Origin: a virus
Virus record (IMG/VR): IMGVR_UViG_3300031746_000022
Location: 1 to 56,953 of that record
Length of the DNA stretch: 56,953 bases
Reading direction: 5' to 3' (one strand)
The position numbers were made by a program, and so were the translations under genes. Shown here one piece after another: positions 7,526-16,864 of the stretch. Position 1 is the stretch's first letter. The number at the start of each line of letters is the position of its first letter. The notes beneath the pieces are model-generated. The model had not been told where the DNA came from. It did not search any database and worked only from the letters and a program-made list of their open reading frames with translations.

Positions 7526-8260
7526 TTATTTATTTCCTTTTAATAAATTTGCTTTTGATGAAAGTGGTTGTAAATTACTTAACTTCCAACATTCTATAAA
7601 TTTAGAATCACTCATAGAGTTATATATAAATCTTGATTGTGGTATAATATGATCTAACTGCCAAGTCCAAGTGGCCGGCTCGCTATCATTCCATTTATGA
7701 AGTCTATATGACCCGTAATTATCCCAATTCATCCACGGCTCAAATAATAATTCTAAATGTTTACATAATTCAATAAAAGAATATGGCAAATATCTAAAAA
7801 TAGATTGATTATTTTTTCTTGCGCCATTTTTATGTAATGCTTTATTAATCCCGCCAGATATTTGATTTCGTAACCTAAATACAGGATCTATTATATATCT
7901 ATTAGCAGCATATTTATTATTATTTTCTATAATAATTTCTTTATTATTAATATACCATTGTTGAGATTGCTGACTTTTCTTATCTTTATTAAGAATATAA
8001 TATTCTTTATCATATTCTTTTTTATGAATTGTATTTTTAATATACCAAGATTTGGCTCTTTCTAAATTTGGGAGTGGATTATTTTTATAATTTTTTTTTG
8101 TTTTATTTAAAATTTCTTGTCGATGTAATATATAATATTGTTTTTTGTATTCTTTAATACAAGGCTTACATCTATTCATTTTACCATCTTTTGATGATTT
8201 ATCGCAACTAAATTGAATAATTAATTTTTCTTGCTGACAAGAGCTGCAAATCTTACTCAT
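7526..8260 (-). CDS. HNH homing endonuclease with N-terminal zinc finger
   Basis: 244 residues. The N-terminus holds a four-Cys zinc-binding set (CSSCQQEK about residues 5-8 and CKPCIKEY about 32-35). The middle is a Lys/Tyr/Asn-rich repetitive linker (repeats like YKKQYYILHRQE, IKNTIHKKEYDKEYYI). The C-terminus carries the HNH nuclease: WQLDHIIPQSRF and later LSNLQPLSSKANLLKG, with His-Asp-His and Asn in the usual places. Free-standing genes of this type spread by cutting phage DNA lacking them. It is more AT-rich than the fibre genes around it, which fits recent insertion between them. Confidence 0.85.
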   Translation of the reverse strand: MSKICSSCQQEKLIIQFSCDKSSKDGKMNRCKPCIKEYKKQYYILHRQEILNKTKKNYKNNPLPNLERAKSWYIKNTIHKKEYDKEYYILNKDKKSQQSQQWYINNKEIIIENNNKYAANRYIIDPVFRLRNQISGGINKALHKNGARKNNQSIFRYLPYSFIELCKHLELLFEPWMNWDNYGSYRLHKWNDSEPATWTWQLDHIIPQSRFIYNSMSDSKFIECWKLSNLQPLSSKANLLKGNK

Positions 8261-8270
8261 TCTCTTACCT

Positions 8271-8507
8271 TTATTTTATTATTTTATTACCAACAATTAA
8301 TTCACCAGGATCACTACTTAATAAGCGATGTATTTCTATATTACCCATTACACTAATAGCTTGTAATTCTTGCACATTGGTGCAATTATTCATTAATTTA
8401 TCATATTTAGCAAATAGCTCTATGACATCACCCTCGCAGCCTAAACTACGGGCGATTTCTAACATATTTTTACGCGTTTCGTATTCTGATAAAATTTTCT
8501 TTGACAT
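8271..8507 (-). CDS. Small helical protein (78 residues)
   Basis: 78 residues, mostly alpha-helical, with the run NMLEIARSLGCEGDVIELFA and later LQAISVMGNIEIHRLL. The start and end are compatible with a small cytoplasmic helical bundle. It lies 10 bases after the fibre-region gene gap and just before the HNH endonuclease. I have seen similar short helical proteins beside phage tail genes but cannot give a function. No metal site or membrane helix is visible. Confidence 0.55.
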   Translation of the reverse strand: MSKKILSEYETRKNMLEIARSLGCEGDVIELFAKYDKLMNNCTNVQELQAISVMGNIEIHRLLSSDPGELIVGNKIIK

Positions 8508-8549
8508 TCTTACCCTATATCTTATATATCACCGAATTGTATTTTATTA

Positions 8550-8873
8550 TTAACGTATTTGCCAGGCTCTAACAGAAACTACCGCAGAGCTAGAACCTAC
8601 TTTAAGCCAAATTTTAGATAACACCCTATTTAAATAAGTCACTTGGGATAGTCCAATTGCTGTGGAAAGCTCTTCATGAACGTTAAATCCATCATAACTT
8701 AATTGAACAGCTACAGAAGGACCTTCATTAATTATGATAAGTCCATATGTAGAAAATGGAATTAAAATATCTTGACGATAACCGTCATTTGGATTTCCAA
8801 ATGCAGTACTAGATACTGTAACTTTTTTATAAAAATCTGGGGGCAATTGATTAGTAATGCGATAATCTACCAT
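8550..8873 (-). CDS. Small beta-rich virion protein
   Basis: 107 residues, predicted all-beta: alternating hydrophobic strands in LIIINEGPSVAVQLSYDG and SKIWLKVGSSSAVVSVRAW. No signal peptide or Cys. It follows the beta-helix protein at 10106-8901 by 27 bases, with GAGAG before the ATG at 8873. Such short beta-sandwich proteins are common near tail-fibre genes, where they can be caps, collars or trimerisation modules. I do not recognise a specific family. Confidence 0.6.
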   Translation of the reverse strand: MVDYRITNQLPPDFYKKVTVSSTAFGNPNDGYRQDILIPFSTYGLIIINEGPSVAVQLSYDGFNVHEELSTAIGLSQVTYLNRVLSKIWLKVGSSSAVVSVRAWQIR

Positions 8874-8900
8874 TTAACTCTCAAAATCTATACGAAAATA

Positions 8901-10106
8901 TTATTTACCAAATACTATAGCTGTTGAGATAATGTCTTTTTTAGTAGCCATATCGTTGCCTATTGTGCCGGGGGTTGTGTGATTTGTTTTGGGCTCATCT
9001 AATACAGATGTAGCAATCATTGATGGACGAATAAGGTGAGTGGCATCTATGGTCGCACCAGCTGAGTTATCGGTAAGTTTTCCAATACCTCTAATAAGTA
9101 TAGATCCAGCCGTAATGGTGCTGTCAAGAATAATTTGCCCACTATTACAATCAATAGATACATAACCATCCATAGTTTTATTTTTAAGAGTAATTCCGCC
9201 GTTATAATTACGAAGAGAAAGGGCAGCCGCAACATTATTAAAATCTATAATGGGCGTGCTTGCTCCGGGGATCCCGCTCCAACAATTTAAAATATGAGCG
9301 TCGCCTCCTAAAACAATTGTTCCGGCAAGAACACAATCTTCGATAAATCCATCAACATAATTGAGATTAGTAATAAGGCAATTTTTGATATGCGATCCTC
9401 CATCCAACGTACCGCTAATACTTGCATCATTAAATTCACAATTTAACACACTAGCCGCAGGATCAATTATTAAAGTGCTTTTTGTTTGACTTTCTCCAAC
9501 AAAATTAATTCCATTATAATTTAAACCGGAGTCGATAGTTGCATTGCCCATAATATTAAATTCTGTAAATCCTCTTTCATTTGCAATAGCTATAGCATCA
9601 GCAAAATTATTAACTGGTTGTCGAGGCGTTCCAACAGGAAAGGTTGATCCAGAATAAGATGATGATAAGCTTAAATGTACGGCACCGCCAAAAGAAGCAT
9701 ATTGAATATCTGCTTGCTCTTGAATGGTGGCAGAGCTAGAGGCGGTAGTTACTACCTGCGTAAATGCAGTAGGATAAATTGGAGAAATATCTGCACCAAC
9801 CCCATCTACTGCGACAAGATTGCCTCCAGAGACGCGACATTGCACGTAGGTAGGTCCCGGACGAGCTTCAAAGGCTAAAACGGCATTTAAAAGAGTCAGC
9901 GTTATTCCTACTTTAACGCCGCCGCCTAAATTTTCTTTTCCTGCGGCAGATGCCAAAGTAGCATACTGTAAATTAGTCATATCATCTTCTAATTCACGAC
10001 AAGTATCTAATAAATCTTGAATAGTAATTTCGACAGAAGGAGACAGAACTGTTAAAATGCGTGGGGATGTCGCCCAATTTATCGTAACGTCTGCTCTTAC
10101 TGTCAT
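8901..10106 (-). CDS. Tail spike/fibre-like protein with beta-helix segment
   Basis: 401 residues. Residues 1-140 form a distinct N-terminal head-proximal domain (starts MTVRADVTINWATSPRILTV). From about 165 to 350 there is a right-handed parallel beta-helix pattern of short strands and turns (FVGESQTKSTLIID, SHIKNCLITNLNYVDGFIED, GDAHILNCW, GQIILDSTITAGSILIRG). The helix is probably the receptor- or polysaccharide-facing part, but no catalytic acidic cluster can be asserted. It is translated three bases after a coiled-coil gene. A shared N-terminal style with other phage structural proteins suggests a trimeric spike. Confidence 0.65.
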   Translation of the reverse strand: MTVRADVTINWATSPRILTVLSPSVEITIQDLLDTCRELEDDMTNLQYATLASAAGKENLGGGVKVGITLTLLNAVLAFEARPGPTYVQCRVSGGNLVAVDGVGADISPIYPTAFTQVVTTASSSATIQEQADIQYASFGGAVHLSLSSSYSGSTFPVGTPRQPVNNFADAIAIANERGFTEFNIMGNATIDSGLNYNGINFVGESQTKSTLIIDPAASVLNCEFNDASISGTLDGGSHIKNCLITNLNYVDGFIEDCVLAGTIVLGGDAHILNCWSGIPGASTPIIDFNNVAAALSLRNYNGGITLKNKTMDGYVSIDCNSGQIILDSTITAGSILIRGIGKLTDNSAGATIDATHLIRPSMIATSVLDEPKTNHTTPGTIGNDMATKKDIISTAIVFGK

Positions 10107-10109
10107 AAC

Positions 10110-10481
10110 TTACTCTTTTACATTTGTTTTAGATTTAAGAAACATAATCATGCTGGATTCATGATCCATTTTATCATACTCTTCAAGAATTGCTTTTTTT
10201 AAAAGAGTAATTGTTGCATTACGACTCTCCCTTGTCGATTTAATCTTTGGAAGATCTGAAAGTATCCACTCGCGCTCTGTATCAGATAACTTTGCGATGT
10301 TTAAATCATGATTTCTTATTTTATTTTCAAGAGTAGATTGCATGAACTCCTCTTGTTGAGAAGCTACGCGTTCATTTTTAATTGATTGCTCAAAAATATC
10401 AATATTTTCTTTTCTCTTATTTTGCAAATTTATAAGAGAGGATAAATCATATTTTTTTGCTTCTTGCTCTAAATTAATCAT
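10110..10481 (-). CDS. Coiled-coil protein in fibre cluster
   Basis: 123 residues, almost entirely charged alpha-helix (for example NKRKENIDIFEQSIKNERVA and the following EFMQSTLENKIRNHDLN), with no glycine-rich or beta stretches. It is flanked at three bases by the spike-like gene and overlaps the upstream small gene's stop region by design (TAATATG). It could be a tail-fibre assembly chaperone or an internal spacer; composition alone cannot decide. Confidence 0.6.
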   Translation of the reverse strand: MINLEQEAKKYDLSSLINLQNKRKENIDIFEQSIKNERVASQQEEFMQSTLENKIRNHDLNIAKLSDTEREWILSDLPKIKSTRESRNATITLLKKAILEEYDKMDHESSMIMFLKSKTNVKE

Positions 10482-10482
10482 A

Positions 10483-10641
10483 TTATTTCTTCAATAAAGA
10501 CTCTTCATCAGATGATATAACCTCTTCGAAAGATTTTTCTTCATTAATTTTGATTAACCTGGTATCGCCATGTTTAAATGGCGTTTCAATGGGACTTCCA
10601 GGACCTTTGGTGTTAGTATATTTCTTCTTCTCTTTATCCAT
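10483..10641 (-). CDS. Small protein (52 residues)
   Basis: A 52-residue frame between the 809-residue structural gene and the coiled-coil gene: MDKEKKKYTNTKGPGSPIET, then a strand (DTRLIKIN) and an acidic end (EEVISSDEESLLKK). It fills the gap of about 180 bases exactly and its stop TAA is one base before the next ATG, as in an operon. No clear ribosome site. Function unknown; existence supported by tight packing and sensible composition. Confidence 0.55.
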   Translation of the reverse strand: MDKEKKKYTNTKGPGSPIETPFKHGDTRLIKINEEKSFEEVISSDEESLLKK

Positions 10642-10660
10642 TTTGCGCTCACATTAAATA

Positions 10661-13090
10661 TTAGGTGAAGATTGGATCGGCTGTTCTAATAACCGATACG
10701 TTCATTCCAGCGGTAGTAATTGTCGATTCTGTTTCGAAAGGAAGAATTGTTCCTGCTTTTCGCGCACGAACAACAACCGGCACGTTGGCAAGATATGTAA
10801 CGCTTGCCGATTCGCTACCAGGAGAACCGCCAGTACCAACAGTTTCATAAGAGTCAAGAATTGGCACATAGATTGTATCTGATGTCGTAGTTGCGACCGG
10901 CAATGTATTTATTTCATATGAATCGCCAGTCCAATCGACAATTGGCGTAGTAGTAAGTGTCGTCTCAGAAACAACTACAGTTACATATGCTATAACAGCT
11001 TCAGTAGTATTTCTAATAAGATCTCCCACTTTAATTCCCCAGGTAACGAATGTTGCCGCAGCATCAAAAAGTGATGTGCTGGTTGATGTTGCGTCTGCAG
11101 TTAAAGCAGTTCGTGAAGATAGTGTAAATGTAGCGGTTGCATAACTATCATATCTTAAACGATATTCCGTGGTTGCGCTAGTATCAACGATTCGAACTAT
11201 GCCTCCAGCAGTTTTTCCAGGAGTATCATTTGTGATCGAAGATCCGGCAATAAGCGAGGTAGCTCCAGCAGATTGCACCGTTCCAAAATACTCTGCTTTG
11301 TTAATGATTCCACCAGCAGCAACTAATCTGAAAACGGCGACACGATCAGCGACTCTAGTGTTCGATACCTGCACAGTAACTTTGGTAGGTGCGACGACCG
11401 TAGTTCCAGTATCATCGGTAAGCTGGAACTTATTAACGTCTCCGACAAGATAATTCTTAAGAACAACGCCAGGCGCTGCGAACCAAGTTCCTCCGGCGAA
11501 AGCTCCAAATGGAGCGGCGCTGATAGGAGTAATAGATGTTGGAACGGCTGCTGAAACTTCATTAGATGCGATGCGTCTAACTATTTCACCGCTAGAAAAT
11601 GTTCCTCTTGAATTACGAAGAACTAAAATCTTTAAACCGGTATGATGTGCTACGACAGTTCCAGTAGCTCCGCTGGTTACTCCGGTTACGACGGTTCCTT
11701 CTGCAATAGATCCTGTTAATGCAGTGTAAGTCATACGGTAGTCAGAACCAATATAACGCTCACCCTCAATACCATCTGTGGCAGTTGTTGTAGTTCCGCC
11801 TCGACGAGTTAAAAACTGCGACCATTGATAGCCTTGAAGAACCGAATAGGTAGATACAAGATCGATTGCGATTGAATAAGGCTCAACTGTACCGTTTTCT
11901 GTCACGTCTTGCGTTACGTCCGCGGCATGGGTTATGGTTGATGTATATGTTACGATTGCCGTGCTTGTTGGAGCGGCAGAAGTACAAGTACCTAATGATG
12001 TATTACCTTTAATAGTATTCGTATTAATGAAATCGGTAAGGTCCCCTATCAAATAATAGGTAAGCGTTGGTGTTGTTCCTGGAGAGCCCGTAACTGCCGT
12101 AAGAACGGCTTTTGCCGTTGCGGCTGATAGGGCGCCAGCTGCTGGTGTATAAATAATTTCACCGACGACGAACGTTCCAGTTCCTGCCGTAGATGTAAAG
12201 GTTCTATAGCCTTGAAGACTATTGTTAAGGTCTGATCCTGTTTGAAGAGGGATAGGGTTACGACCTCCAGCAGAAAGACCAGAAGTGAAGTGCGCATATG
12301 ATTGATCGGCTTGACGAGCGAACACGGTAACGAAACCGCCATCGATAGATGTACCCATTTCTGTTACAGGAATAAGAACGTCAAGAGTGCCGCTTGGCCA
12401 CCAAGAGAACGTTCCTTTATATGCTGTAAGTTTAACTGCATTTTGATAAACGTATTGTTCGGTATTAGAAACTAAGGTAGCGATACCTGTGTTATAAATA
12501 TTAGCCCAAAGCATTTCTCCAGAAACCGCGGCTGTTGCTTGAGTTACGGAGGCAGCAGAACCGCCGGTTACAGTAATTGTTCCTACTGTTCCTGACCAAT
12601 CATTACCGGCAGCAAAAGTTGCTGGACGAATCCAAGCATACTTTACGCCACTGTAAGTAGCAAAGTCAAGAAGAGTACCAGTAGAGGTGCTGGTTGCATT
12701 TGTAACTGTTTTACCAATATCGCCCGTAATAAAATCAGTACCAATAGTATAGGTAATTCTTACAATTCCGGTGTTCGTTCCAGTTGCACGAAGCCATCCG
12801 CTTGATTTAAGCGCACCGCCATAAAGATGTTCTACCGACGTTTTATCAATAAACCAAGGATCTTTATCGGAAGGATCGATAATACCAATAGTATATTCGG
12901 TAGGCGTTTGAGCGCTGATAGCCGAACCATCGTCCATTTGATTAAGTTCATCTAAAAGATCGGCTAAAGCAGAATATAATTGATTGGTTGTTCTGGTTCC
13001 AGTGGCAGATCCGGTCCAAACAACGCGTTTTTGACGGGTTTCTGCTAAATAATAAACTGTAAAGTCGCCGCCAAGGATGGTATCACTCAT
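10661..13090 (-). CDS. Large tail/fibre structural protein (809 residues)
   Basis: 809 residues, Thr/Gly/Ala-rich and predicted beta throughout. The N-terminal 90 residues (GGDFTVYYLAETRQKRVVW then LYSALADLLDELNQMDDG) form a conserved-looking attachment domain that I associate with phage structural proteins. Later parts contain repeated beta-sandwich segments with the pattern GTVxTxTGGxA and long loops. No enzymatic motif was seen. It is followed by small genes and preceded by a 853-residue structural gene of similar style, with which it may assemble. Base composition is visibly less AT-rich than the endonuclease genes. Confidence 0.7.
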   Translation of the reverse strand: MSDTILGGDFTVYYLAETRQKRVVWTGSATGTRTTNQLYSALADLLDELNQMDDGSAISAQTPTEYTIGIIDPSDKDPWFIDKTSVEHLYGGALKSSGWLRATGTNTGIVRITYTIGTDFITGDIGKTVTNATSTSTGTLLDFATYSGVKYAWIRPATFAAGNDWSGTVGTITVTGGSAASVTQATAAVSGEMLWANIYNTGIATLVSNTEQYVYQNAVKLTAYKGTFSWWPSGTLDVLIPVTEMGTSIDGGFVTVFARQADQSYAHFTSGLSAGGRNPIPLQTGSDLNNSLQGYRTFTSTAGTGTFVVGEIIYTPAAGALSAATAKAVLTAVTGSPGTTPTLTYYLIGDLTDFINTNTIKGNTSLGTCTSAAPTSTAIVTYTSTITHAADVTQDVTENGTVEPYSIAIDLVSTYSVLQGYQWSQFLTRRGGTTTTATDGIEGERYIGSDYRMTYTALTGSIAEGTVVTGVTSGATGTVVAHHTGLKILVLRNSRGTFSSGEIVRRIASNEVSAAVPTSITPISAAPFGAFAGGTWFAAPGVVLKNYLVGDVNKFQLTDDTGTTVVAPTKVTVQVSNTRVADRVAVFRLVAAGGIINKAEYFGTVQSAGATSLIAGSSITNDTPGKTAGGIVRIVDTSATTEYRLRYDSYATATFTLSSRTALTADATSTSTSLFDAAATFVTWGIKVGDLIRNTTEAVIAYVTVVVSETTLTTTPIVDWTGDSYEINTLPVATTTSDTIYVPILDSYETVGTGGSPGSESASVTYLANVPVVVRARKAGTILPFETESTITTAGMNVSVIRTADPIFT

Positions 13091-13163
13091 TATTTATCTC
13101 TCCAGTAATTTAACAGATCTCTAATATAATAGGTAAAAAGTAGTAGTAGTTTAATTAATTTAA

Positions 13164-15725
13164 TTAAACAGATGCTATCGTATCAGTTAATAATGTATAA
13201 GTTGCGGTTAATCCGGCTGAAGTAATTGTTCCTGATGCATCATTATTAATATATCGCGTTGTCCCTGTACTAGTTTTACGAATGCGAATATAAACGTCAG
13301 TATTTGAAGCGAAAGCAAATGTATTTGTAACTATTCCGCTCGCATCAGTTAATGAATTAATCAATTCAGTATTATCAGAAGATTTATAAACGGCTACGCG
13401 GGCATTTTGAATTGCGACTCCAACGCTATTTTTAACCGTTATAGTAATGGTAACTGAGGCGCTAATGGTGGTAACCGCATCATCAACCTCTTCACTTGAT
13501 GTTAGAAGTGGTGCTCCGCCCGTACCAGTAACGTTTACTGTAGTTGCTCCGCTAGAATCATCGCGAATATCAACTAAATTACCAGAAAAATTATTATTTG
13601 TCGAACTGTATGTGCCGGTTGTTTGCAAACCCAGCGCACGAGCATTATTGATAAAATTGCTAGTGCCAAAACTATCCGTTGCGGATAGTACAACAAGCGC
13701 GCCTAGCTTATCTGTAATTGGTCCGGCAGCAAAAGAGCGAAGACGCGGCAATTCTCCTGTAGCGCCTACTTGATCGTTCCTCGCGTCTCCACGAATACCA
13801 ACGCGACGATTTGTTTGATGTGTGGCAGAGGTTGTTGCCATCTTGTAACCATCAACAAATCCCTCGATAATAGTACCTCGTCCAATAAGTTGAACCATAT
13901 AATCAGTATCTTCTGCAAACGTATATGTAGTTGGACCTACCACGGTCGTATCGGTTCCAGTCGTAGTGCTAATCAATGTAATTTGATTATTTCTAAGATC
14001 ACACTTTAGATACCAATAGCTTGCTGTTGTTGCTGCGGCGCCGCGAATAGTTGGTCCCATTGCTCCTTGCAATGATCCGGCACTTGGCCATCTAAGAATA
14101 CATTCCGCATAATGATCATCAGAGCCGACGCCAGACGAATCGATAACGCGCTCATCGCCATTACCAGTTTCATTTATAAGACCGGTTGTACTCGTAGTCA
14201 TAACCGTAGCCGATAGGGCAAGAATAACTTTTGTGGCGTTATTGCCAGCATTGGTAAATCCAGACCACGTAACAGTCTGTCCAACACGGAATAAATCTGT
14301 AATATATGAGCCAGCAGAACGAGTATAGGTGCCTCCCGCTGCCGCCACTGTTACTGTTAATGCTGCAGAATCAATAGCTTCTAATTGAACTACTTCTTTT
14401 GTGTCCGCGCCTCCAGGGTCCTGAAGTTCTACATAATTAACTTTTACAGGACAATTCCAAAATGTACCTGCTGCAACGTTTAGCCAAGACTTCATTGGAT
14501 CAGCAACCGCTAATGCCTCGGCGGCGGCAGCGTCATTAATAAAATCTTCAAATATTTTATTAGCTCCACCCGTATTGGCGATAAAATTGCAAGCTAAAAC
14601 TGTGACAGGTCCTGCTTGAAAAGAGCCACAACCAACCAGCGTATTTCCAATAAATTCATCACCGGCGGCGTTGGCGGACATATCTATTCCACCTCTAATT
14701 TGTTTAAATGTAGTTCCATATATTTTTGTTGCTTCAACCGAGCCGTCATCGAAGTCAAATGCGACGGTCCCTCGATGACCAGTAAATAATGGACCATTAC
14801 GTCCTGAGGCTGTTGTGCCAGTGCCTACCTTTTGTCCAAAGGTTATGATTGTGTCTCCAGTACCATTACCACGAAAATCAAGTCCATGATACGGTAATCC
14901 AGTATTTGGATTTAGATCTTTAACGCTCGCGCGCTCACCCGTTCCATCGTAATATGTTCGACGTTCCCAAACAAGAATTTCATCTTCACTTGTAAAAGTA
15001 GTAGCGTTTGTTGATACGCCGTCGCCAATAACCAATTTGCCATTAACATAAAGAATTCCTGCGCGATCGGAGAGAACACCATAACGATTTCCTACGGTAC
15101 CATAATCGGCAGTATTCATTTCTGTAAAACCGGCGCCGGAGGTGGTGTTCGTTCCTCTACAACGTAATTCACCGAGACCATAAGATATTTGATCGATTCC
15201 GAAATTTTGACCTTTAGCAGTAGCTGTGGTCTTCATAGTTCCACCGAACCAGCGCAAAGATGTCATATCAACGCCGCCTCCGAATGTTGAAGTTGGAAGA
15301 AGAGTAGGATCAATAACATAACATTTCCAGCCAGTTTCACCAGTAATGGTGTCAGATCCATCTACGTTCCATGCACTCCATACTCCAGCAGCTGCAGCGG
15401 GCGCCGTTGCGCCGGAACCAATTACAATGCGCATTCCTCCGTTTGCACGAGTATCACAAAGTTGAACTACATTAGTTCTCATCCAAATATAAATTAATTT
15501 TCCGGCATGAGTTGTTGTAAAATTAAGACCGGTAGTAGCATCGAAACACATTCCTTTTTCAGTGCCAACACCCGTAACACCACGTGAAATACAGCCGGTT
15601 CCTTGAATAAAAAAGTCCGTTTCTAATGCTTCAGTTCCAGTACCACCTGCACCAAAATTTGTCCAACCAGTAAGAGTGTCGGCACTGGCTATGACCGTTA
15701 AATCTGTTGTTATTGTTAATGCCAT
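13164..15725 (-). CDS. Large structural protein with lectin-like and Ig-like regions
   Basis: 853 residues. The N-terminal third (starts MALTITTDLTVIASADTLTG) and the stretch at about 525-650 (WYLKCDLRNNQITLIS, DTDYMVQLIGRGTIIEGF, VDGYKMATTS) resemble concanavalin-A/LamG-like jelly rolls that bind sugars. The last 110 residues (ITVKNSVGVAIQNARVAV then TDASGIVTNTF) resemble a carboxypeptidase-regulatory/Ig-like beta-sandwich, often the tip of phage adhesins. This supports a host-surface binding fibre or baseplate-periphery protein. No signal peptide. Domain names are by pattern only. Confidence 0.65.
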   Translation of the reverse strand: MALTITTDLTVIASADTLTGWTNFGAGGTGTEALETDFFIQGTGCISRGVTGVGTEKGMCFDATTGLNFTTTHAGKLIYIWMRTNVVQLCDTRANGGMRIVIGSGATAPAAAAGVWSAWNVDGSDTITGETGWKCYVIDPTLLPTSTFGGGVDMTSLRWFGGTMKTTATAKGQNFGIDQISYGLGELRCRGTNTTSGAGFTEMNTADYGTVGNRYGVLSDRAGILYVNGKLVIGDGVSTNATTFTSEDEILVWERRTYYDGTGERASVKDLNPNTGLPYHGLDFRGNGTGDTIITFGQKVGTGTTASGRNGPLFTGHRGTVAFDFDDGSVEATKIYGTTFKQIRGGIDMSANAAGDEFIGNTLVGCGSFQAGPVTVLACNFIANTGGANKIFEDFINDAAAAEALAVADPMKSWLNVAAGTFWNCPVKVNYVELQDPGGADTKEVVQLEAIDSAALTVTVAAAGGTYTRSAGSYITDLFRVGQTVTWSGFTNAGNNATKVILALSATVMTTSTTGLINETGNGDERVIDSSGVGSDDHYAECILRWPSAGSLQGAMGPTIRGAAATTASYWYLKCDLRNNQITLISTTTGTDTTVVGPTTYTFAEDTDYMVQLIGRGTIIEGFVDGYKMATTSATHQTNRRVGIRGDARNDQVGATGELPRLRSFAAGPITDKLGALVVLSATDSFGTSNFINNARALGLQTTGTYSSTNNNFSGNLVDIRDDSSGATTVNVTGTGGAPLLTSSEEVDDAVTTISASVTITITVKNSVGVAIQNARVAVYKSSDNTELINSLTDASGIVTNTFAFASNTDVYIRIRKTSTGTTRYINNDASGTITSAGLTATYTLLTDTIASV

Positions 15726-15734
15726 TTACTTGTC

Positions 15735-16202
15735 TTAAGTGTATAATTCTGTCAAACGATCATTCCATATTGCTTTTTTAGATGACCATTGGGTGCTAAC
15801 CGGTGTTCCCGAAGATAATATAACTTTTTTTATAGTCCATACGGCTGCACTAGTTAATGAATCGATGGGCGCGGTGCCTATATAATATGTATTATTATCG
15901 CTTAAATCGTATAATTCTTTATATCCACCATCTTTAAAAATACTCTTAGAGTAAGATGCTGAAATTGCTAAAGCTAATGCTGCATTTTTGCTGCTTGCTA
16001 CAAAAGAAACCTCGCTTAAATTAGTTAAAAAATCAGTAATATCGCCACCTGCCGTAATTAAAGTGGTAAAAATATCCGAATTTAAAACTAAAACTAAATA
16101 ATATGAATCTGGACCTACGGTATCTTGAAAATAATATATGGTGCCATTTATATTTGATCTAACAGTTTTAAAAGTAGTATAATCTATTTGAAGTTCTTCC
16201 AT
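15735..16202 (-). CDS. Small structural protein, translationally coupled
   Basis: 155 residues counted from the ATG at 16202, which overlaps the stop of the upstream gene as TAATG and has AAGGAG six bases upstream; an ATG five codons earlier (16217) lies within the upstream gene and lacks a ribosome site. The protein is beta/alpha mixed (YYLVLVLNSDIFTTLI; later SSKNAALALAISASYSKSI) and ends WSSKKAIWNDRLTELYT. It belongs to a run of tail proteins linked by stop-start overlaps. Family unknown. Confidence 0.65.
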   Translation of the reverse strand: MEELQIDYTTFKTVRSNINGTIYYFQDTVGPDSYYLVLVLNSDIFTTLITAGGDITDFLTNLSEVSFVASSKNAALALAISASYSKSIFKDGGYKELYDLSDNNTYYIGTAPIDSLTSAAVWTIKKVILSSGTPVSTQWSSKKAIWNDRLTELYT

Positions 16203-16864
16203 TATATCTCCTTCCAAAAAAATGAAGTTTTTATATTAACCCCAGTTACTATTGTAGAAGCTACAGTAGAATATATCTCAAACCCTTCATTAATTGAAGA
16301 TCTTAATCTAATTGGTTTCATATTTATATTAGATTCAAAAATAACTATATCATTAGTAGTAACCGCAGGTAAAATATTAAATCCAAATAAATTTCCAGCC
16401 GATCTTGTTGGAGCATTCGCTCCCGTTCTAAATGTTAGTGTGCTTGCCGTATCGGCATTATCTAACGCCTTAATAGTTTGACTTATTCCTCCTGGAGTTC
16501 CATTTTCAGCGGTAATAAAATTACCACCAATAGCCAATTCTCCATTTTTACCATTGCTCCATGAAATTATTATTTTAATAATTTCAATCGTTTTAGTATT
16601 AGCGCTTGGATGCCATAAATAAGCTAAAGAACTCGTGGATGCTACGACGGTGCTCGTTGTAACATGCACCGGATTGCTTGATGAATAAGTTAAATTATTG
16701 CTATTAGTAATTCTTAAATTACCCAAATTATCTGATTGCAATGTTCTAGCATTGGTACCATCAGATCCGGATATAAGAACCGGATTATAATTAATTGATG
16801 AGCCGCTAGCGCCAGCGCCGGCGATCACTTGTGTTTCAAGAATTCCATTTCTACGGATTTTCAT
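16202..16864 (-). CDS. Structural protein, translationally coupled
   Basis: 220 residues from the ATG at 16864, which overlaps the upstream stop (TAATG) with GAGAGG upstream; the frame is open six codons further but that TTG start has no support. N-terminal MKIRRNGILETQVIAG, then a beta-rich body with SSSNPVHVTT, WHPSANTKTIEIIKIIISW and a final FEIYSTVASTIVTG. Predicted tail or fibre protein with jelly-roll-like strands. Not a named family. Confidence 0.65.
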   Translation of the reverse strand: MKIRRNGILETQVIAGAGASGSSINYNPVLISGSDGTNARTLQSDNLGNLRITNSNNLTYSSSNPVHVTTSTVVASTSSLAYLWHPSANTKTIEIIKIIISWSNGKNGELAIGGNFITAENGTPGGISQTIKALDNADTASTLTFRTGANAPTRSAGNLFGFNILPAVTTNDIVIFESNINMKPIRLRSSINEGFEIYSTVASTIVTGVNIKTSFFWKEI